Assembly (NCBI GenBank): GCA_010015655.1
Contig: ML976659.1
Coordinates: forward strand, 1,548,604 to 1,612,603
Source of the DNA: Bimuria novae-zelandiae CBS 107.79
Taxonomy: Eukaryota > Ascomycota > Dothideomycetes > Pleosporales > Didymosphaeriaceae
DNA length: 64,000 bases
Direction of reading: 5' to 3'
Under the pieces are notes generated by a model. The model searched no databases. It saw nothing but the letters and a program-made list of their open reading frames with translations, and was not told the DNA's origin. Both the position numbers and the translations under genes were made by a program. The stretch's first letter is position 1, and each line of letters opens with the position of its first letter. Shown one piece after another: positions 21,841 through 32,254 of the stretch.

Positions 21841-22006
21841 ACTTTTTTTTTTTAAAATATAAGATATAATTTATAAAACTATGCAAGAGTAGTAGTATAC
21901 GTTAAATATTTTTTTAAGATTATCTATTTAACGTGCTACCTATATATTACCTTTATTTTTATTAAGGTTATTATTATCCCCTCTCCCCTATACGCACGAT
22001 ATCTTT

Positions 22007-23055
22007 TTAACCCGATCCCAATAGACTATATCTTACCCGTCTATTAATAAGAAGTTTTTTTAAAAACTCCTTAGTTAAGCCCTGAGCCTCGGTATCCTTT
22101 ACTAAATCTCGACTTACGTCATTCTTATCCACACCCGACATTCTCACTGCGACCTTTTCCATGACTTTCTCCATCATACCGGGCATATTCCAAAACTCCT
22201 CTAGTAGCTCCCTACGAAACTTGGCTTTTCCACTCTGGGGTTCAATACCATCTTTGATCTCACCTAAGAAGAGGCGATACATTAATCGCGTTGCTATTGT
22301 CTTTTGTTGTATTAGGAGCTTTTGTGCAGCTGAGAGATCATAGGGCGCTTTACCTGCTGGAGTGGAAGCTTTTGGAGTTTGAACGGGAGAAGAGTGAGCT
22401 GGGATCTTCGCTGATGATGCAGAGGCTTTGACATCTTGCTTTTAAGAGGAAGCCGTCACTCGGCTTGATGATGCCTAGGGTTTGACATCGACTTCTAAAA
22501 GCGACGGCTTCACATCGCCCTCGGAAGGAGATGGTATGCTACTGGTAAGACCGGAAGCGTCCGCAGTTCCCAGCTCCGTCGATGACCTTGCGCTAGGAAT
22601 AGTACGAGAAGCCTCCTGACTCTCCGAAGAGGTAGCTTCTGCTTCCTGTGCCAACCTAGAAGCATTCGCATTTTTATCTTGCTCTCTTCGCCCTTGTTCA
22701 ACCTTTTTCTTTGCTTTTTGCTCAGTGCAGCAGTAGTATTGGCCGGTGAAGCATTGCTCGGTGAATCAATTACTAGGAGAGTGTATTCTCGTGACGAATC
22801 GTCTGGTGCGAGAGGCGCTCCGTCTCTGGGGATATCTTTTGTTGGTACATCATGGTTTGGAGCATCATTTGCTGGAGCATCGTCTTCTCGAGCAGTCTCC
22901 AGTTCAGCGTCCTCATTTCGCGAACCAGTCGGCGAGGTATATGATGCTGGAGCATTAGCCTGGAAACCATCGTGCGGCGGCGCATCGACTCGCAATGCAT
23001 CTTCACCAGCCTGTTCACTCGACGGTTGACCATCTTCCGCCGACACCTGAACCAT
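22007..23055 (-). pseudogene. Broken gene for a low-complexity protein of unknown function
   Basis: From an ATG at 23055 the minus strand reads a disordered, Asp/Ala/Pro-rich region (MVQVSAEDGQPSSEQAGED...), with repeated DAPxxDxP units, up to ALSKKQRKR. Past a likely 1-nt shift near 22690 the plausible frame continues (DKNANASRLAQEAEATSSES...), then meets in-frame TAG (about 22473) and TAA (about 22440). A more ordered C-terminal part follows: LSAAQKLLIQQKTIATRLMY at 22340-22280, then RRELLEEFWNMPGMMEKVME and a Lys/Leu-rich end at 22007, against RIPped DNA. The two breaks make it a pseudogene unless it is spliced. I do not recognise the family. Confidence 0.5.
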
Positions 23056-23161
23056 GCCTTCTATTGAACCATGCCTTTTATTCTACTCTCCAACTTTTGC
23101 ATACTATCCATCAAGCTTAGGAAAGCGAATCCGGCGCCGGGGTGTTTGTATCCTTCTGCAA

Positions 23162-23812
23162 CTAATGCAGGGTAGCGATGGCCTGCATGATGTGCGTGAC
23201 ACCTTGGTTCGAGAATTTGACCCGCAAGCGCGAATATGCATTCCCGAGACCGAGTCTTGCCTGATCAAGATCCGCCTCTGCATCCCGCAAGGACTTTACA
23301 AGTTTGGGCCCATGTAAGCGGCTGCCTCGAAGGTATTCGGCGACAACTTGGCTAGTCTCTCCCGTCTCGCAGTTCATCTTTGGGAAGGCGACCTTCACAC
23401 TAGCTGCAAGACTCTTGTCCGATACGCCTAAAATCGTCTTCTTGCTGTGCGGCACCGTGGCCTCGACGGCTGCGCGGCGGAAGTCGGAAAGAATGTCATC
23501 GGAAAGGTCGTTGATATATCTTTGAGACGGGTGAGCACAGAACTACATAGATTCATGAGGACGGTCCATACCTTGCAGAGCATGCTGCGTGCCTTGGAAA
23601 GGAAAGAAACCGACAAGAGAAATCATTTTGCCGAACTTGGACAGATCTGGCATGCTTGAGCAGACCTCGGCAAGGGACAAGCCGATGCTGTCGGCCTCGA
23701 GCAGGACCTTGAAGATGGCATAGCCGACTGGGCTCTCGCTACATATTCTCGTAAAATATATCGGCGAGGCATAGTGCACATTTACTCACTGCAAGATATA
23801 GCTGACTGCCAT
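23162..23812 (-). pseudogene. NOP56-like (box C/D snoRNP core protein) truncated copy
   Basis: The N-terminal domain of Nop56 is clear. Exon 1 (23812-23790) joins across a 51-bp GT-AG intron to exon 2 (23738-23572) to read MAVSYILHESPVGYAIFKV, then LSKFGKMISLVGFFPFQG. A second intron (donor GTATGG at 23571, acceptor CAAAG at 23520) leads to exon 3: INDLSDDILSDF, VPHSKKTILGVSDKSLA, GSRLHGPKLVKSL, GLGNAYSRLRVKFS. Normal splicing leaves exon 3 out of frame by 2 nt at an ATATAT run (23514-23519), and a CAG-to-TAG-type stop at 23162-23164 ends it after about 160 residues; the Nop coiled-coil and snoRNA-binding domains (about 300 residues) are absent. A functional NOP56 must be elsewhere. Confidence 0.8.
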
Positions 23813-24140
23813 AGTGGAGATGTTGTCTTGGAATAGGTGGGCTGCGTCAAACAGATTAGAAAAACCCCAGGCGCAGCAGGGCGCGGACCCGGAACTCCAG
23901 CTTTTCCACTCCGCCTCGCTTGCGCTAATATGATGTCTAACGACCATGCCATTATAGTAGTACAGGACGAATATGCCAGAGTAAACGCTCACTTCGCAAG
24001 GGCGACCAAGATTGTGCGCAACGATAATATGTCGTTCAAAGTTTCGATTGGATTCAAAGCAATGACAACGCCGTGCCATATGGGGTATCATAAATCCGTA
24101 AAGTCGTGAACGCCATAATCCCATGCCTAGAGGCGACCGC

Positions 24141-25056
24141 TCAGAACCAGGCCAAACTCCAGATGGCTGGCAGGTTCGGCCACTTCTCCTGCCACGCGGC
24201 CAGTATGTCCGGCACGCGCTCGTCAAATCCCGCCCTCGCGTTCCCCCCTCCACTATCCCATCCGCTGGCACCATGGATCTCCATCTCCTGTGCCGCAGCT
24301 TCATTCAACATTAACGCGAGCTCACGGATGCCTTTTCCACCGACAAGCGCCTCCTCGTGATTATCGCGAATATCGACGTTGAAGACGTGCACAGGCTTGT
24401 TCATCCGCCCGCCTTTGTTGTGCAGGTCTTCAAGTACAGCGTCGAAGCAACGTTCTTCACAAGTGATAATGACATCTACAACACCGCTTTCCGTCCCCGC
24501 ATAGCCCTGGTCATCCTTGTGCTCGAGCCGTGGCTTGCCCGGTACCCAGTCTTGGAAGCGCTCCGGATAGCCCTTGATCTGCAGGTTCCGACCGAGCATA
24601 TTGAGCAAGCCATTGGCAGTGTAGAGCTGCGTGTTCTGCTGAGCAAGCTCCTGGTGGATGGCGGAGTAGGTTGTCGAGTTGAATTTGTAGACATTGGGCT
24701 GGGAGATGGAGGGCCCAGGAAGACGGACAAGGGAGCCGGTGCCGAAGGAGATGGTGGGCAGGTTGGCCGCGGCGAGTTGGAGGTGAGCTTCCATTGAGCT
24801 GGGATTGAGTCAGCACGGGAGATACGGAATCAGGAGGAGTCAAGGCATACCGGTTCTGGTTACTCGCGCACACGGTGCAGAACTTGAGTTTGAAATCAGA
24901 GTCGACGGCTTGGGGTTCCTGGGAGGGAGCTGCGTCATTGGCACCATCTAGGCTGGCCGGCGGCTCCATGGGCGGCGGCGGAGGTGGTGGAGGGGCGGGC
25001 TGGAGTGCGGGCTGCTGTTGAGCTGGCGCTCGCCCTCGTAGTCGTGGGTCCGACAT
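24141..25056 (-). CDS. SSU72: RNA polymerase II CTD phosphatase Ssu72
   Basis: Ssu72 is a nuclear Cys phosphatase that dephosphorylates Ser5/Ser7 of the RNA polymerase II CTD and works with the cleavage/polyadenylation factor in termination and gene looping. Exon 1 (25056-24851) encodes a Pro-rich N-terminus (nine consecutive prolines near residue 22-29) and [15 protein letters not shown]; exon 2 is 24798-24141. The 52-bp intron (GTATGC...CCCAG) splits the catalytic Arg codon of the C-x5-R-S motif (C63, R69). Conserved parts follow: [59 protein letters not shown] (with the general-acid Asp region) and [14 protein letters not shown]. The C-terminus is a filamentous-fungal extension ending SLAWF. 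Total 287 residues, no stops, no RIP: apparently intact, in contrast to its neighbours. Confidence 0.93.
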
Positions 25057-25450
25057 GGCGAAGCAGCGCGCGCAACTGCAGAATCTTCACTTTGAGCAGA
25101 GTCAGCGAACACTCCCAATCGGCCTGTCAAAAAAAAAACAGAGGGTGCGATTGCGATATCAGAATTTTCAGTGCGTATTATTTGTGTCCTCATAGACAAT
25201 AGGACAGCTCCAATAATGGTAATCATCATTTCGCGGCGACATCAGCAGGGAAAGGAAAGCGACTTACCAGGACGCGCCGAGTCAAGGACGCACGCAGCGC
25301 CGACCACGTATCGACAGCGGCGGTCACAAGGGCAGATAACGCCGGGGAGATGGTTGCTGGCAGAGAGGAAGATTGGCGAGGAAGAGCGTGTGCGAGCTGC
25401 AGACAATTCACTAGCGTCGATATAGCATGACTAATCACCGAATGCAGCCG
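25057..25450. other. Intergenic 5' region of SSU72
   Basis: GC-balanced, non-RIPped sequence between the SSU72 start and the Tc1/mariner inverted repeat. A minus-strand open frame (25226-25495) starts inside the transposon TIR and has no recognisable domain, so I do not call it. Promoter elements of SSU72 should be here but no distinct motif stands out. Confidence 0.4.
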
Positions 25451-27117
25451 CACCAGGTGGCGAGCTAATTCGTGATCGGTGTACGTAAGCAGCACTAGCC
25501 ATCAACAACAGCCCCTCCATCTACAACAAAACTTCACCCTTACACTAATTACCCAAATCTCGTCCAATTCCTACGATAAGTAGCTTAATCGACGCGCCGT
25601 AAACGCCCGAACGCTCTAAACCTAATATCTAATATACTACGCCTACGAAATCAGCCTACCTACACCGTTATAGCCACCAGGCGAATAGCAAGACTATTAA
25701 CAACGTTAACAAGCTATTTCGAATCTCTAAGGCTATAGGCAGACATTAGAGGCATTAATAACGCAAGCTAGATATAGAGATCGCGCAAAGGCGTACGCGC
25801 AAGCCTTTAGCTAAGCTTAATAGTAATAAGCTCGGGAGAGCTTTTTAAACGCCTATATAAGTTCTTAAACACATAGTAGAGCCTAAGGAGAATCCCTATA
25901 GTTAACGCCTGCTTACCTATTAAGCTAAAAAGTATGGCGTTAAGCTCTCTAAGCATTAGTTATAATATAACTTTAGTTAACGACTTAACGCTCACATGTA
26001 CATGGCGCCCTATAATAATCCTTTAACAGACGCCAACAAAGCTACGCGCGTACAGTATGGCCAGCAGAACAAGAATCTACCTATTACAGGTTACTAGGAT
26101 CAAGTTTTCTTTACTAACAAGGCTTATTTTAACCTATATAAGCGCCTCTAAAAGCCTCGTCAGCTGCGTCAACGCGGGCAGCAAAAACGATACAGAAAAG
26201 TCACTAATATGTAGCCTCGGAGCGCTCCTAGGGGTCAGGTTTTACACATGTACGCCTGCATTAACTAGGACTTTAAATCAGAGCTCTACTTTTACAACGA
26301 CAACAAAGAGATGCCTACAGTTATTAAGCCTCCGCCGAAACCTCGCAAAAGGATGTATAAGTCCTCTTAGTAGTACGAAAAGCGCGTACAAGAATGGGAG
26401 GCTTATAAGCCTCCCAAAGTTAACGTAGATCCTCAGGGGAACCATATAACGCAAGCCTACTATATAGAGCATGTACTACCTACGTATATTAAGATCCTTA
26501 ACGACGCGCGCACTTATAATCCTTATAAATATCTTATTCTATAAGAAGATAATAACCTGTTATATAGTACAAGATTAAAACATAATGTTGTGTGTATATT
26601 TAAGATATCTTAAGGAGTGCGGCTTTTTATACACCCAGGAAGGTCACCAGATCTTAATCCTACAGAAGGATACTAGCTCATCCTTAAAGAAAAGGCCAAA
26701 AGGCGTCTCCACAAGCTTTGTGAAGGTGAGACGCCTTAGGATGGGACTACAAAACACCTCAAGGATATACTACAGCAAATATGGGATGAGATCTCTATTA
26801 ATGAGATCAGGGAGCTTATTAAGGAGATGCCAGATCGCTGCCAAAGGCTTATAGAAACTAGCGGCGAGAAGATACGCTCACAACGCTGGTGAATATACTA
26901 TACATATCCTACATACTATAGAGATCCTAAGATCTCAACACCAAATCTAAGCTCTACGCGTCAGATTTAAGCTTTAAAATCAAGTTTAGCCTCAAAATCA
27001 AGTTAATATGCGTCAAGAACCTCAGAATTTCGACTTTGTATAGTGATTACTATGGGAGAACAAAATTTGGCGGTTGTGCTTACATAAACCGATCACGAAT
27101 TAGCTCGCCACCTGGTG
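25451..27117 (+). mobile_element. Tc1/mariner-type DNA transposon
   Basis: Inverted repeats of about 40 bp (25451-25490 and 27078-27117) start CACCAGGTGGCGAGCTAATT and differ at two positions; the true outer ends may lie slightly further out, since no clean TA duplication is adjacent. The interior carries one plus-strand transposase. RIP damage is much weaker than in nearby elements, and the element lies between two host genes. Confidence 0.75.
25600..26892 (+). pseudogene. Tc1/mariner transposase, lightly mutated
   Basis: Continuous frame with only a few TAG/TAA. Legible parts: VLHMYACIN-DFKSELYFYNDN (26240-26310), YEKRVQEWEAYKPP (26376-26420), YYIEHVLPTYIKIL (26460-26500), the second-Asp block LIL-EDNN (26525-26545), and the third block FIHPGRSPDLNPTEGY-LILKEKAKRR (26620-26705), i.e. 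the DDE catalytic Glu in the usual SPDLNPxE motif. It ends SQRW at a TGA (26890-26892). The N-terminal helix-turn-helix part (25600-25950) is plausible but not resolved. Stops of CAA/TGG-to-TAA/TAG type point to mild RIP. Confidence 0.75.
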
Positions 27118-28374
27118 GCCGAATTGCGGGGTCACCCATTCTTCCATCTCACCTAGAGCACAACGGATCGCTGCTGCGTTCAGGCGTGGAAGCTATCGAA
27201 TCTTCGTCGGGGCTCGCACAGTCATTCCCTGTTCCTCTCGATAGCATGTCAAATTATCAATATTAAGGCTGATGGAGAGCAAGCATCGGAGACCAATGCA
27301 CCGGCTCGGCTAGCATCATCCCACAAGCATCCCCAGCCATGGCTCATCAGAATGTCAATCTCCAGTGCAAAACGCATGGTTCAAGTGCCTGGCTGTCAAA
27401 ACTTCAGTCAGCTTGACGCGTCTGTCACGGTCCCCGCAGCGTCCATGCATCAGCAGTGCGTGAATGGCAGCCGAGGGATCTTTGTTGGCGTCGAGTCCCT
27501 TTGGCCTTTGGCGTGTTTCATGTTTCTGGTGGCTTTGGACCTAGGCGAAAGAAGCAAGGCCGCACGAGTGAGGAAGGTCCAGCACGCACTGAACGGTCTG
27601 GATACGGTCGTAACGATTCCGCCAGCTGTATATCGACATATGGGCTTCTAAGTCGTTGTTATTGCATCTCTACGTGAACCCGCTGTGTGCCACAACTTCA
27701 CCTGAAACATCTCTAGTGTTGTAGCCAAAAATAGGCCTACCAGCGTTCAATCCATCGTCGACGAACCCGCGCCCGCCGCAAACACACTGCGAGCGCATAC
27801 TCTACGCACGCCCACGACTGCTCTCCTCCGCGCAACCTCCCAGGCGGCCCCCGCGAGCGCCTTCTTTGTTAAAACTGCGCTGCCTGCTGGAGCGCGATCC
27901 TTTGGGCGTTCACTGGGTAAGTCTTAGCGCCAGGGCTGTACACTGTCCCCGCAACAACCCCCCAGCCAGCGCTACTCCAGCCGCTGGTTTGCAAATATTG
28001 CGACGCTGTTCGTCGCGCCTCCCAATCGCCGGGCAGTCACCCGTCCCCTCGCACTTTCCAGAAGGCCCTTGGGCGCGGAAGGAACCACCCATTGGCTACC
28101 GTCGCTCCTTCCCTTCCAAAGACGCACCGAACGACGGCCAGCGGCTCTCGCAATCAGCCTGCGCGAACCGCCCCCAGGTACGCCGGCGCTGTGATTCGAG
28201 CCGCTCTGCTTCTCCGCTTGCGGCGCTGCTGTTGTTGTCCACGCCTCCTCGCCGAGTTGCGCTGCGCGAGTCGAGTGCGGGCTGGGACGAATATCACCGC
28301 CTCATACGCAGCCTCACCAGTTCACTGCTGACCCTCGAAGCCTACCCGGGCAGTCTAGACGACTACCACCTCGC
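27118..28374. other. Intergenic region upstream of the NBP2-like gene
   Basis: GC-rich, not RIPped. Several overlapping short open frames occur on both strands (for example 27352-27651 and 27866-28378 on the plus strand), but they are compositionally driven and show no domain. The last few hundred bases presumably carry the promoter and leader of the gene at 28375. Confidence 0.45.
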
Positions 28375-29892
28375 ATGACGGACACGCGGACCGAGACCCC
28401 CACCGACGTGCGACGCCTCGCTGGCATAACAGAAGGCGTCGTCGTCCCCCGCCGCCAGAGCCAGAGGTACTCCGCAATGGCCGCCGACGTGCTCTCGCCG
28501 AGGAGCGAGCCCGCCTCGGTCGCCTCGCCCAACACGAACCGCACGTCGCTGCCGCCGCTACTCACGTCCCCGCCGTCCAAAGCGAAGCTCGAGCGGGCAA
28601 GCTCCTATGTCAACAAGCGGCTCTCTACCTTCTCCAATGCGTCCGCCTCGCAGTCGGTGCATTCGCGGTCGCGGCCGCAGTCGACGGCATTTCCCATATT
28701 TCACTCCAGTCTGCCGTACAGTCTGGTGCGGGATTTCGCATACGGACCGCTGCATCCCCTCTTCTACGGGCCCCTCCCCGAGCATCCGTCCGACATCTCG
28801 ACGCCAGCCAGCGAAGTCAGCAGGAGGCTCTCCGACCCACCAGCCGTCGCATGGCACGACGACCGCGGCTGGTCAGCGGGCACCGGATCCTGGGACGCCA
28901 GTGGAGATGGCGAGCAGCTGCCGATGACCGCCTACGAGGGCGGGCCGCCATATGAGGAAGACGAGGAGATCTCGAGCCCTGTGGTCACGAGCCATACGCG
29001 ACACAAGAAACACAAGTCGAACATTGTCAACTTCGACCAGACTCGCGGCCGGAGAGGCTTCCCCGGAGAGCGGTACTCGGGCGCAAACGGCGACGGAAAT
29101 CAGATATACTACGTCAACGACGTGCAGGAGGCCAATGGACCGGGCGGAGAGTACATCACATACCCGCCAGGCCAGTCTTCCTCGCTAGAAGTCCCCAGCG
29201 GGCCGTCTCGGCGAGACTCACATTTCGCGACCACCTTGCCTCGGCGCACCTATACCGACGAAGACGGGCCGCCCTACGACTCCGACGAAGAGATGTCGGA
29301 GAACGAGAACTATCTCAATGATGACAGCCGCTTTTCGCGGGACTACCAGTTCACCATTGTCTCACCGGACGAGGAAATGCACGGCAAAGCTGTCGCACTG
29401 TTTGACTTCGAGCGCGAGAACGACAACGAGCTACCTCTGGTCGAGGGTCAGATCATTCTCGTGTCATACCGACACGGACAAGGCTGGCTCGTGGCGCAGG
29501 ATCCCAAGACTGGCGAGAGCGGACTTGTACCCGAAGAATATGTCCGGTTACTGCGGGACATTGAAGGCGGATTGAACGGACTGATGAACGGAACTGCTTT
29601 ACAGCAGCAACAAGACAGTTTGGAAGGCATGCTATCCCCGGTATCGGCTGGGCCAGAGGTGAAGACGCCAACGCAAGCGCTGCATGCCGCGTACACACCG
29701 GTCATCTCGACCTTCTCAACGAGCACGAAAGACTTGGAGCCGTATCCAAAGGAGATGTTGGGTACGCCGACCACGGCTGACAGCAACTTTCCCAAACCAA
29801 GAGACGGTGACAAGACCGAGGAGCCGATGGAGGGTGTTGAGGCGAGCCCCGAGCCCGGTAGCCGGCCGCACAGCCACGAAGCGAAGCCCTGA
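28375..29892 (+). CDS. SH3-domain adaptor, NBP2/Skb5-like
   Basis: A 505-residue protein with no intron. Most of it is disordered and Ser/Pro/Asp-rich. A conserved block VRDFAYGPLHPLFYGPLPEHPSD-like lies near residues 118-140 (not a known enzyme motif). A single SH3 domain covers about residues 336-394: GKAVALFDFERENDNELPL, then EGQIILVSYRHGQGWLVA and GLVPEEYVRLL, with ALFDF, the acidic RT loop, the GW of the n-Src/distal region and the P-x-x-Y end all present. The pattern ENDNEL...HGQGWLVA is that of yeast Nbp2 and fission-yeast Skb5, which link protein phosphatases and kinases in the HOG/cell-wall stress pathways. Start chosen as the first ATG of the open frame; a Gln-rich run follows the SH3 domain. 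No RIP. Confidence 0.85.
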   Translation: MTDTRTETPTDVRRLAGITEGVVVPRRQSQRYSAMAADVLSPRSEPASVASPNTNRTSLPPLLTSPPSKAKLERASSYVNKRLSTFSNASASQSVHSRSRPQSTAFPIFHSSLPYSLVRDFAYGPLHPLFYGPLPEHPSDISTPASEVSRRLSDPPAVAWHDDRGWSAGTGSWDASGDGEQLPMTAYEGGPPYEEDEEISSPVVTSHTRHKKHKSNIVNFDQTRGRRGFPGERYSGANGDGNQIYYVNDVQEANGPGGEYITYPPGQSSSLEVPSGPSRRDSHFATTLPRRTYTDEDGPPYDSDEEMSENENYLNDDSRFSRDYQFTIVSPDEEMHGKAVALFDFERENDNELPLVEGQIILVSYRHGQGWLVAQDPKTGESGLVPEEYVRLLRDIEGGLNGLMNGTALQQQQDSLEGMLSPVSAGPEVKTPTQALHAAYTPVISTFSTSTKDLEPYPKEMLGTPTTADSNFPKPRDGDKTEEPMEGVEASPEPGSRPHSHEAKP

Positions 29893-30735
29893 ACTGCTTC
29901 GCGGCCTTTTTGGCCAGATACTTGATATTCGGGACAGGACGATGCGCCGCGTTGATCCTTCACTTAAGAATGGATGCCTGACGACGCGCGCAACACGATT
30001 GACGACATTCGCTTCTCCACCATGTCTTAACTCACAATTTTACACTGCATTTATCGGGCGGACGCATCGGGTGTCACCCCCTTGACGCTGTGCGAGATCT
30101 CCTCATAATGATTAGATCATTCTTATCAAAACCACATTCCACGAGGATGAATAGCACGGCTTCGGCTTCGCATGGCCACAGGTGCTGAAAGGATCACTAC
30201 CCGGAAAACAGGCACGGAGGGATTGATGGCAGATGGATTTGTAGGAACGCCCCACTGCATGACGATGAAACGTCTTGGGGGTGGCGGGAATAGGCGTTAA
30301 TTCGCTGGGCTTTGAATAGAGCATAGGGCGGGGGGAGGATACCTGGAATAGGCACCGTGAGCTGGTGAGGCGTAGAGGGACCCGATAATTTGGGCAACGC
30401 ATACGGAAAGTGAGAGTAATGAATGATTGACAATGCTTGAGGAGACAATGTTGAATTTCCCACTCCTTGATCTGCTGCTCTGATCTGAGAAAGGCTTCCT
30501 CGATATAAGCAATGCTTTCATGAGCAATTACTCCTCAACAGAATATCTAGCCTAGCGGGTTGGCACTGTGGAAGCGTGGTGCGGTATGGATGGACCCGCT
30601 GGACGCCGCAAAGCAAAGTCAGCTCATCACATAACACCCAACACCGCCTTTTACCCATCATTCGAACAGCCTTCGACACGGTGCGCGTGTATATAATCCC
30701 CCAATCTCGCGCTCTACTTACCTCCTCACGCAATG
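29893..30735. other. 3' flank of the NBP2-like gene, no gene seen
   Basis: Unmutated or lightly mutated DNA. Minus-strand open frames of 75-115 codons (30112-30868) overlap one another and show no domain; they look like chance frames. This is the right edge of the gene island. Confidence 0.45.
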
Positions 30736-30739
30736 TCTT

Positions 30740-31110
30740 CACCGGTGGGTGACTAAAATATTCTCCAACCCACCCCATGGGAAGCGGCGGGTGCGGTGTG
30801 TCTAAAGAACTACCTTTTATATACCACATAGGAGAGCAGTGAGCTTCTCCAGAAAACAACGAACACATAAATTAATAGGAAGTTCTCTAGGGGGTCTAAA
30901 AACCGCCCACGTCTATCGCATGGGAGGGTGGCGAGTTTCTCTAAAAGAAAGGAAGATAAGGGCATGGTATCAGACTTACCAGGTCCTAAAAATCGTCCAC
31001 GGACGTTTTTAATGTGGAGTTCTCTGGCGGGTCTAAAATCCATTACTAACTCTAGACATGGGAGAGTAAGTTCCTTTAAAATTACTAAAGATTATAAAAT
31101 AGTAGTAGAC
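30740..31110. repeat. Diverged tandem units (~145 bp)
   Basis: A motif of the form GGGT(G/-)CTAAAA followed about 25-30 bp later by CATGGGA recurs at about 30745, 30895 and 31036. The last two units also share AGTTCTCT before and TAGACTTACC/AGACTTACC after it. The third unit is more TpA-rich. Alignment is by eye and weak for the first unit. Confidence 0.35.
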
Positions 31111-31119
31111 TTACCGGGT

Positions 31120-31618
31120 TGTTACAAGGGGCTCTACGTACCTAAGCCTAGTCTAGGTTAGGGGATGATAGGTTAAGGATGAAGCGTCTTACGGATATTT
31201 AATAGTTAAAAGCTCAAAATAGCTATAGGGTAGGTTTTCTAAAATAATCTAATTTTATAATAAACTATAGAATAACTAACTAGGAGACTTACTAATCTAT
31301 TATAAGAAATATACTTATAGTATATTAAGTTAACTACAAGGAGTAGAAGAAGTATAAAGAAATTATTAAATTATATACTATTTATCCTAGTCCTTACTAT
31401 TATTAAAATTACTATTATAGTTCTACTAAGCTTTTATAGTCCCTTACACTTTTATAGTCCCTTAGACTTTCGTAGACCCTTAGACTTTATTACGTAACTA
31501 CTAATCTAAGCTGCCCTGTACTTCTTTATGTTCCCTTTATTTTATTCCTTTACTAGCTACTGTCTTATTAGCGTCTTTATCTAGTATCCTTACCTTTAAG
31601 GTTTCTAAGATCGTAACA
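31120..31618 (-). repeat. 3' LTR of the minus-strand chromo-gypsy
   Basis: Starts TGTTACAAGGGGC and ends ATCGTAACA; it is the inverted equivalent of the LTR at 40325-40821. Directly to its right, GTCCCCCTCTT is the complement of a polypurine tract, as expected next to a 3' LTR of a minus-strand element. It abuts the gene-island side of the repeat block. Confidence 0.8.
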
Positions 31619-31869
31619 CTGTCCCCCTCTTATAATTATTATCCTAATATTTTATATAATTATATTGTTATACTATTAGCGCGTAAAGTTTAATTTTTAT
31701 AAAAGTATATGTCTCTACTTTTTAAGGAAGATTATAGTCTCCTCTTAAATTTCTTTACCTTACTATGTTAAAAGCTCTTTATTTATTCGTTGCCACTCGT
31801 CGTGCCCGTGCAGAGAAGGTAGAATCTTAGAGTCTAAAAATAATATCTAGTTATAAGCGTTATTAGAAT

Positions 31870-32254
31870 ATAAAGCCTACGCTATTTTATAAATATTACT
31901 TCTAAAGAGTATACTAGTTATATTTCTATTTATACTCTATACAGTCTATAGCTTCCTAAAAAAGGTTAGGAGCGTGTTTAGAGGGAGAAGCGTAAAAAGT
32001 GTTTATAGCTTTTTTACGTAAAAGAGTTAGCTGCTTATCTTAAGCGTAAGCTAGCTAAAGTAGAAGAGAAGGAGCATAACTACGCTTAGCACAATCTACG
32101 TGTTATTAATGCGATAAAAGCTTTAGAGAAGCAGAAAGAGGATCCGAAAGATATAACTACTATTAATAGGTATAAACCTTTGCCATCCGTACCTTTAGGG
32201 GCTAAATTAAGCTAGTTACAGGCTAAGCCTTCTTTATTTAATTTTTTTTTTTAA
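31870..32254 (+). pseudogene. Antisense reading frame in gypsy 3' region (copy 1)
   Basis: On the strand opposite to pol, between the 3' LTR and the chromodomain, a frame reads YTLYSL-LPKKG-ERV-REKRKK (31930-31995), then VKELAAYLKRKLAKVEEKEH (32023-32085), then RVINAIKALEKQKEDPKD and RYKPLPSVPLGAKLS, ending at TAA 32252-32254. Its few stops are of TGG/CGA/CAG-derived type. The same reading exists in the second copy (39690-40060). Conservation of the amino-acid pattern, rather than just DNA, in this strand suggests a real antisense gene of the element. Function unknown; the middle is coiled-coil-like and basic. Confidence 0.45.

Noticed and set aside
25226..25495. Minus-strand 89-codon open frame upstream of SSU72
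   Set aside because: Its ATG lies in the Tc1/mariner TIR and no domain or splice context supports it; a disrupted exon cannot be excluded.
27866..28378. Plus-strand 170-codon open frame before the NBP2-like gene
   Set aside because: Overlaps the NBP2-like start, GC-driven composition, no domain; probably leader or promoter DNA.
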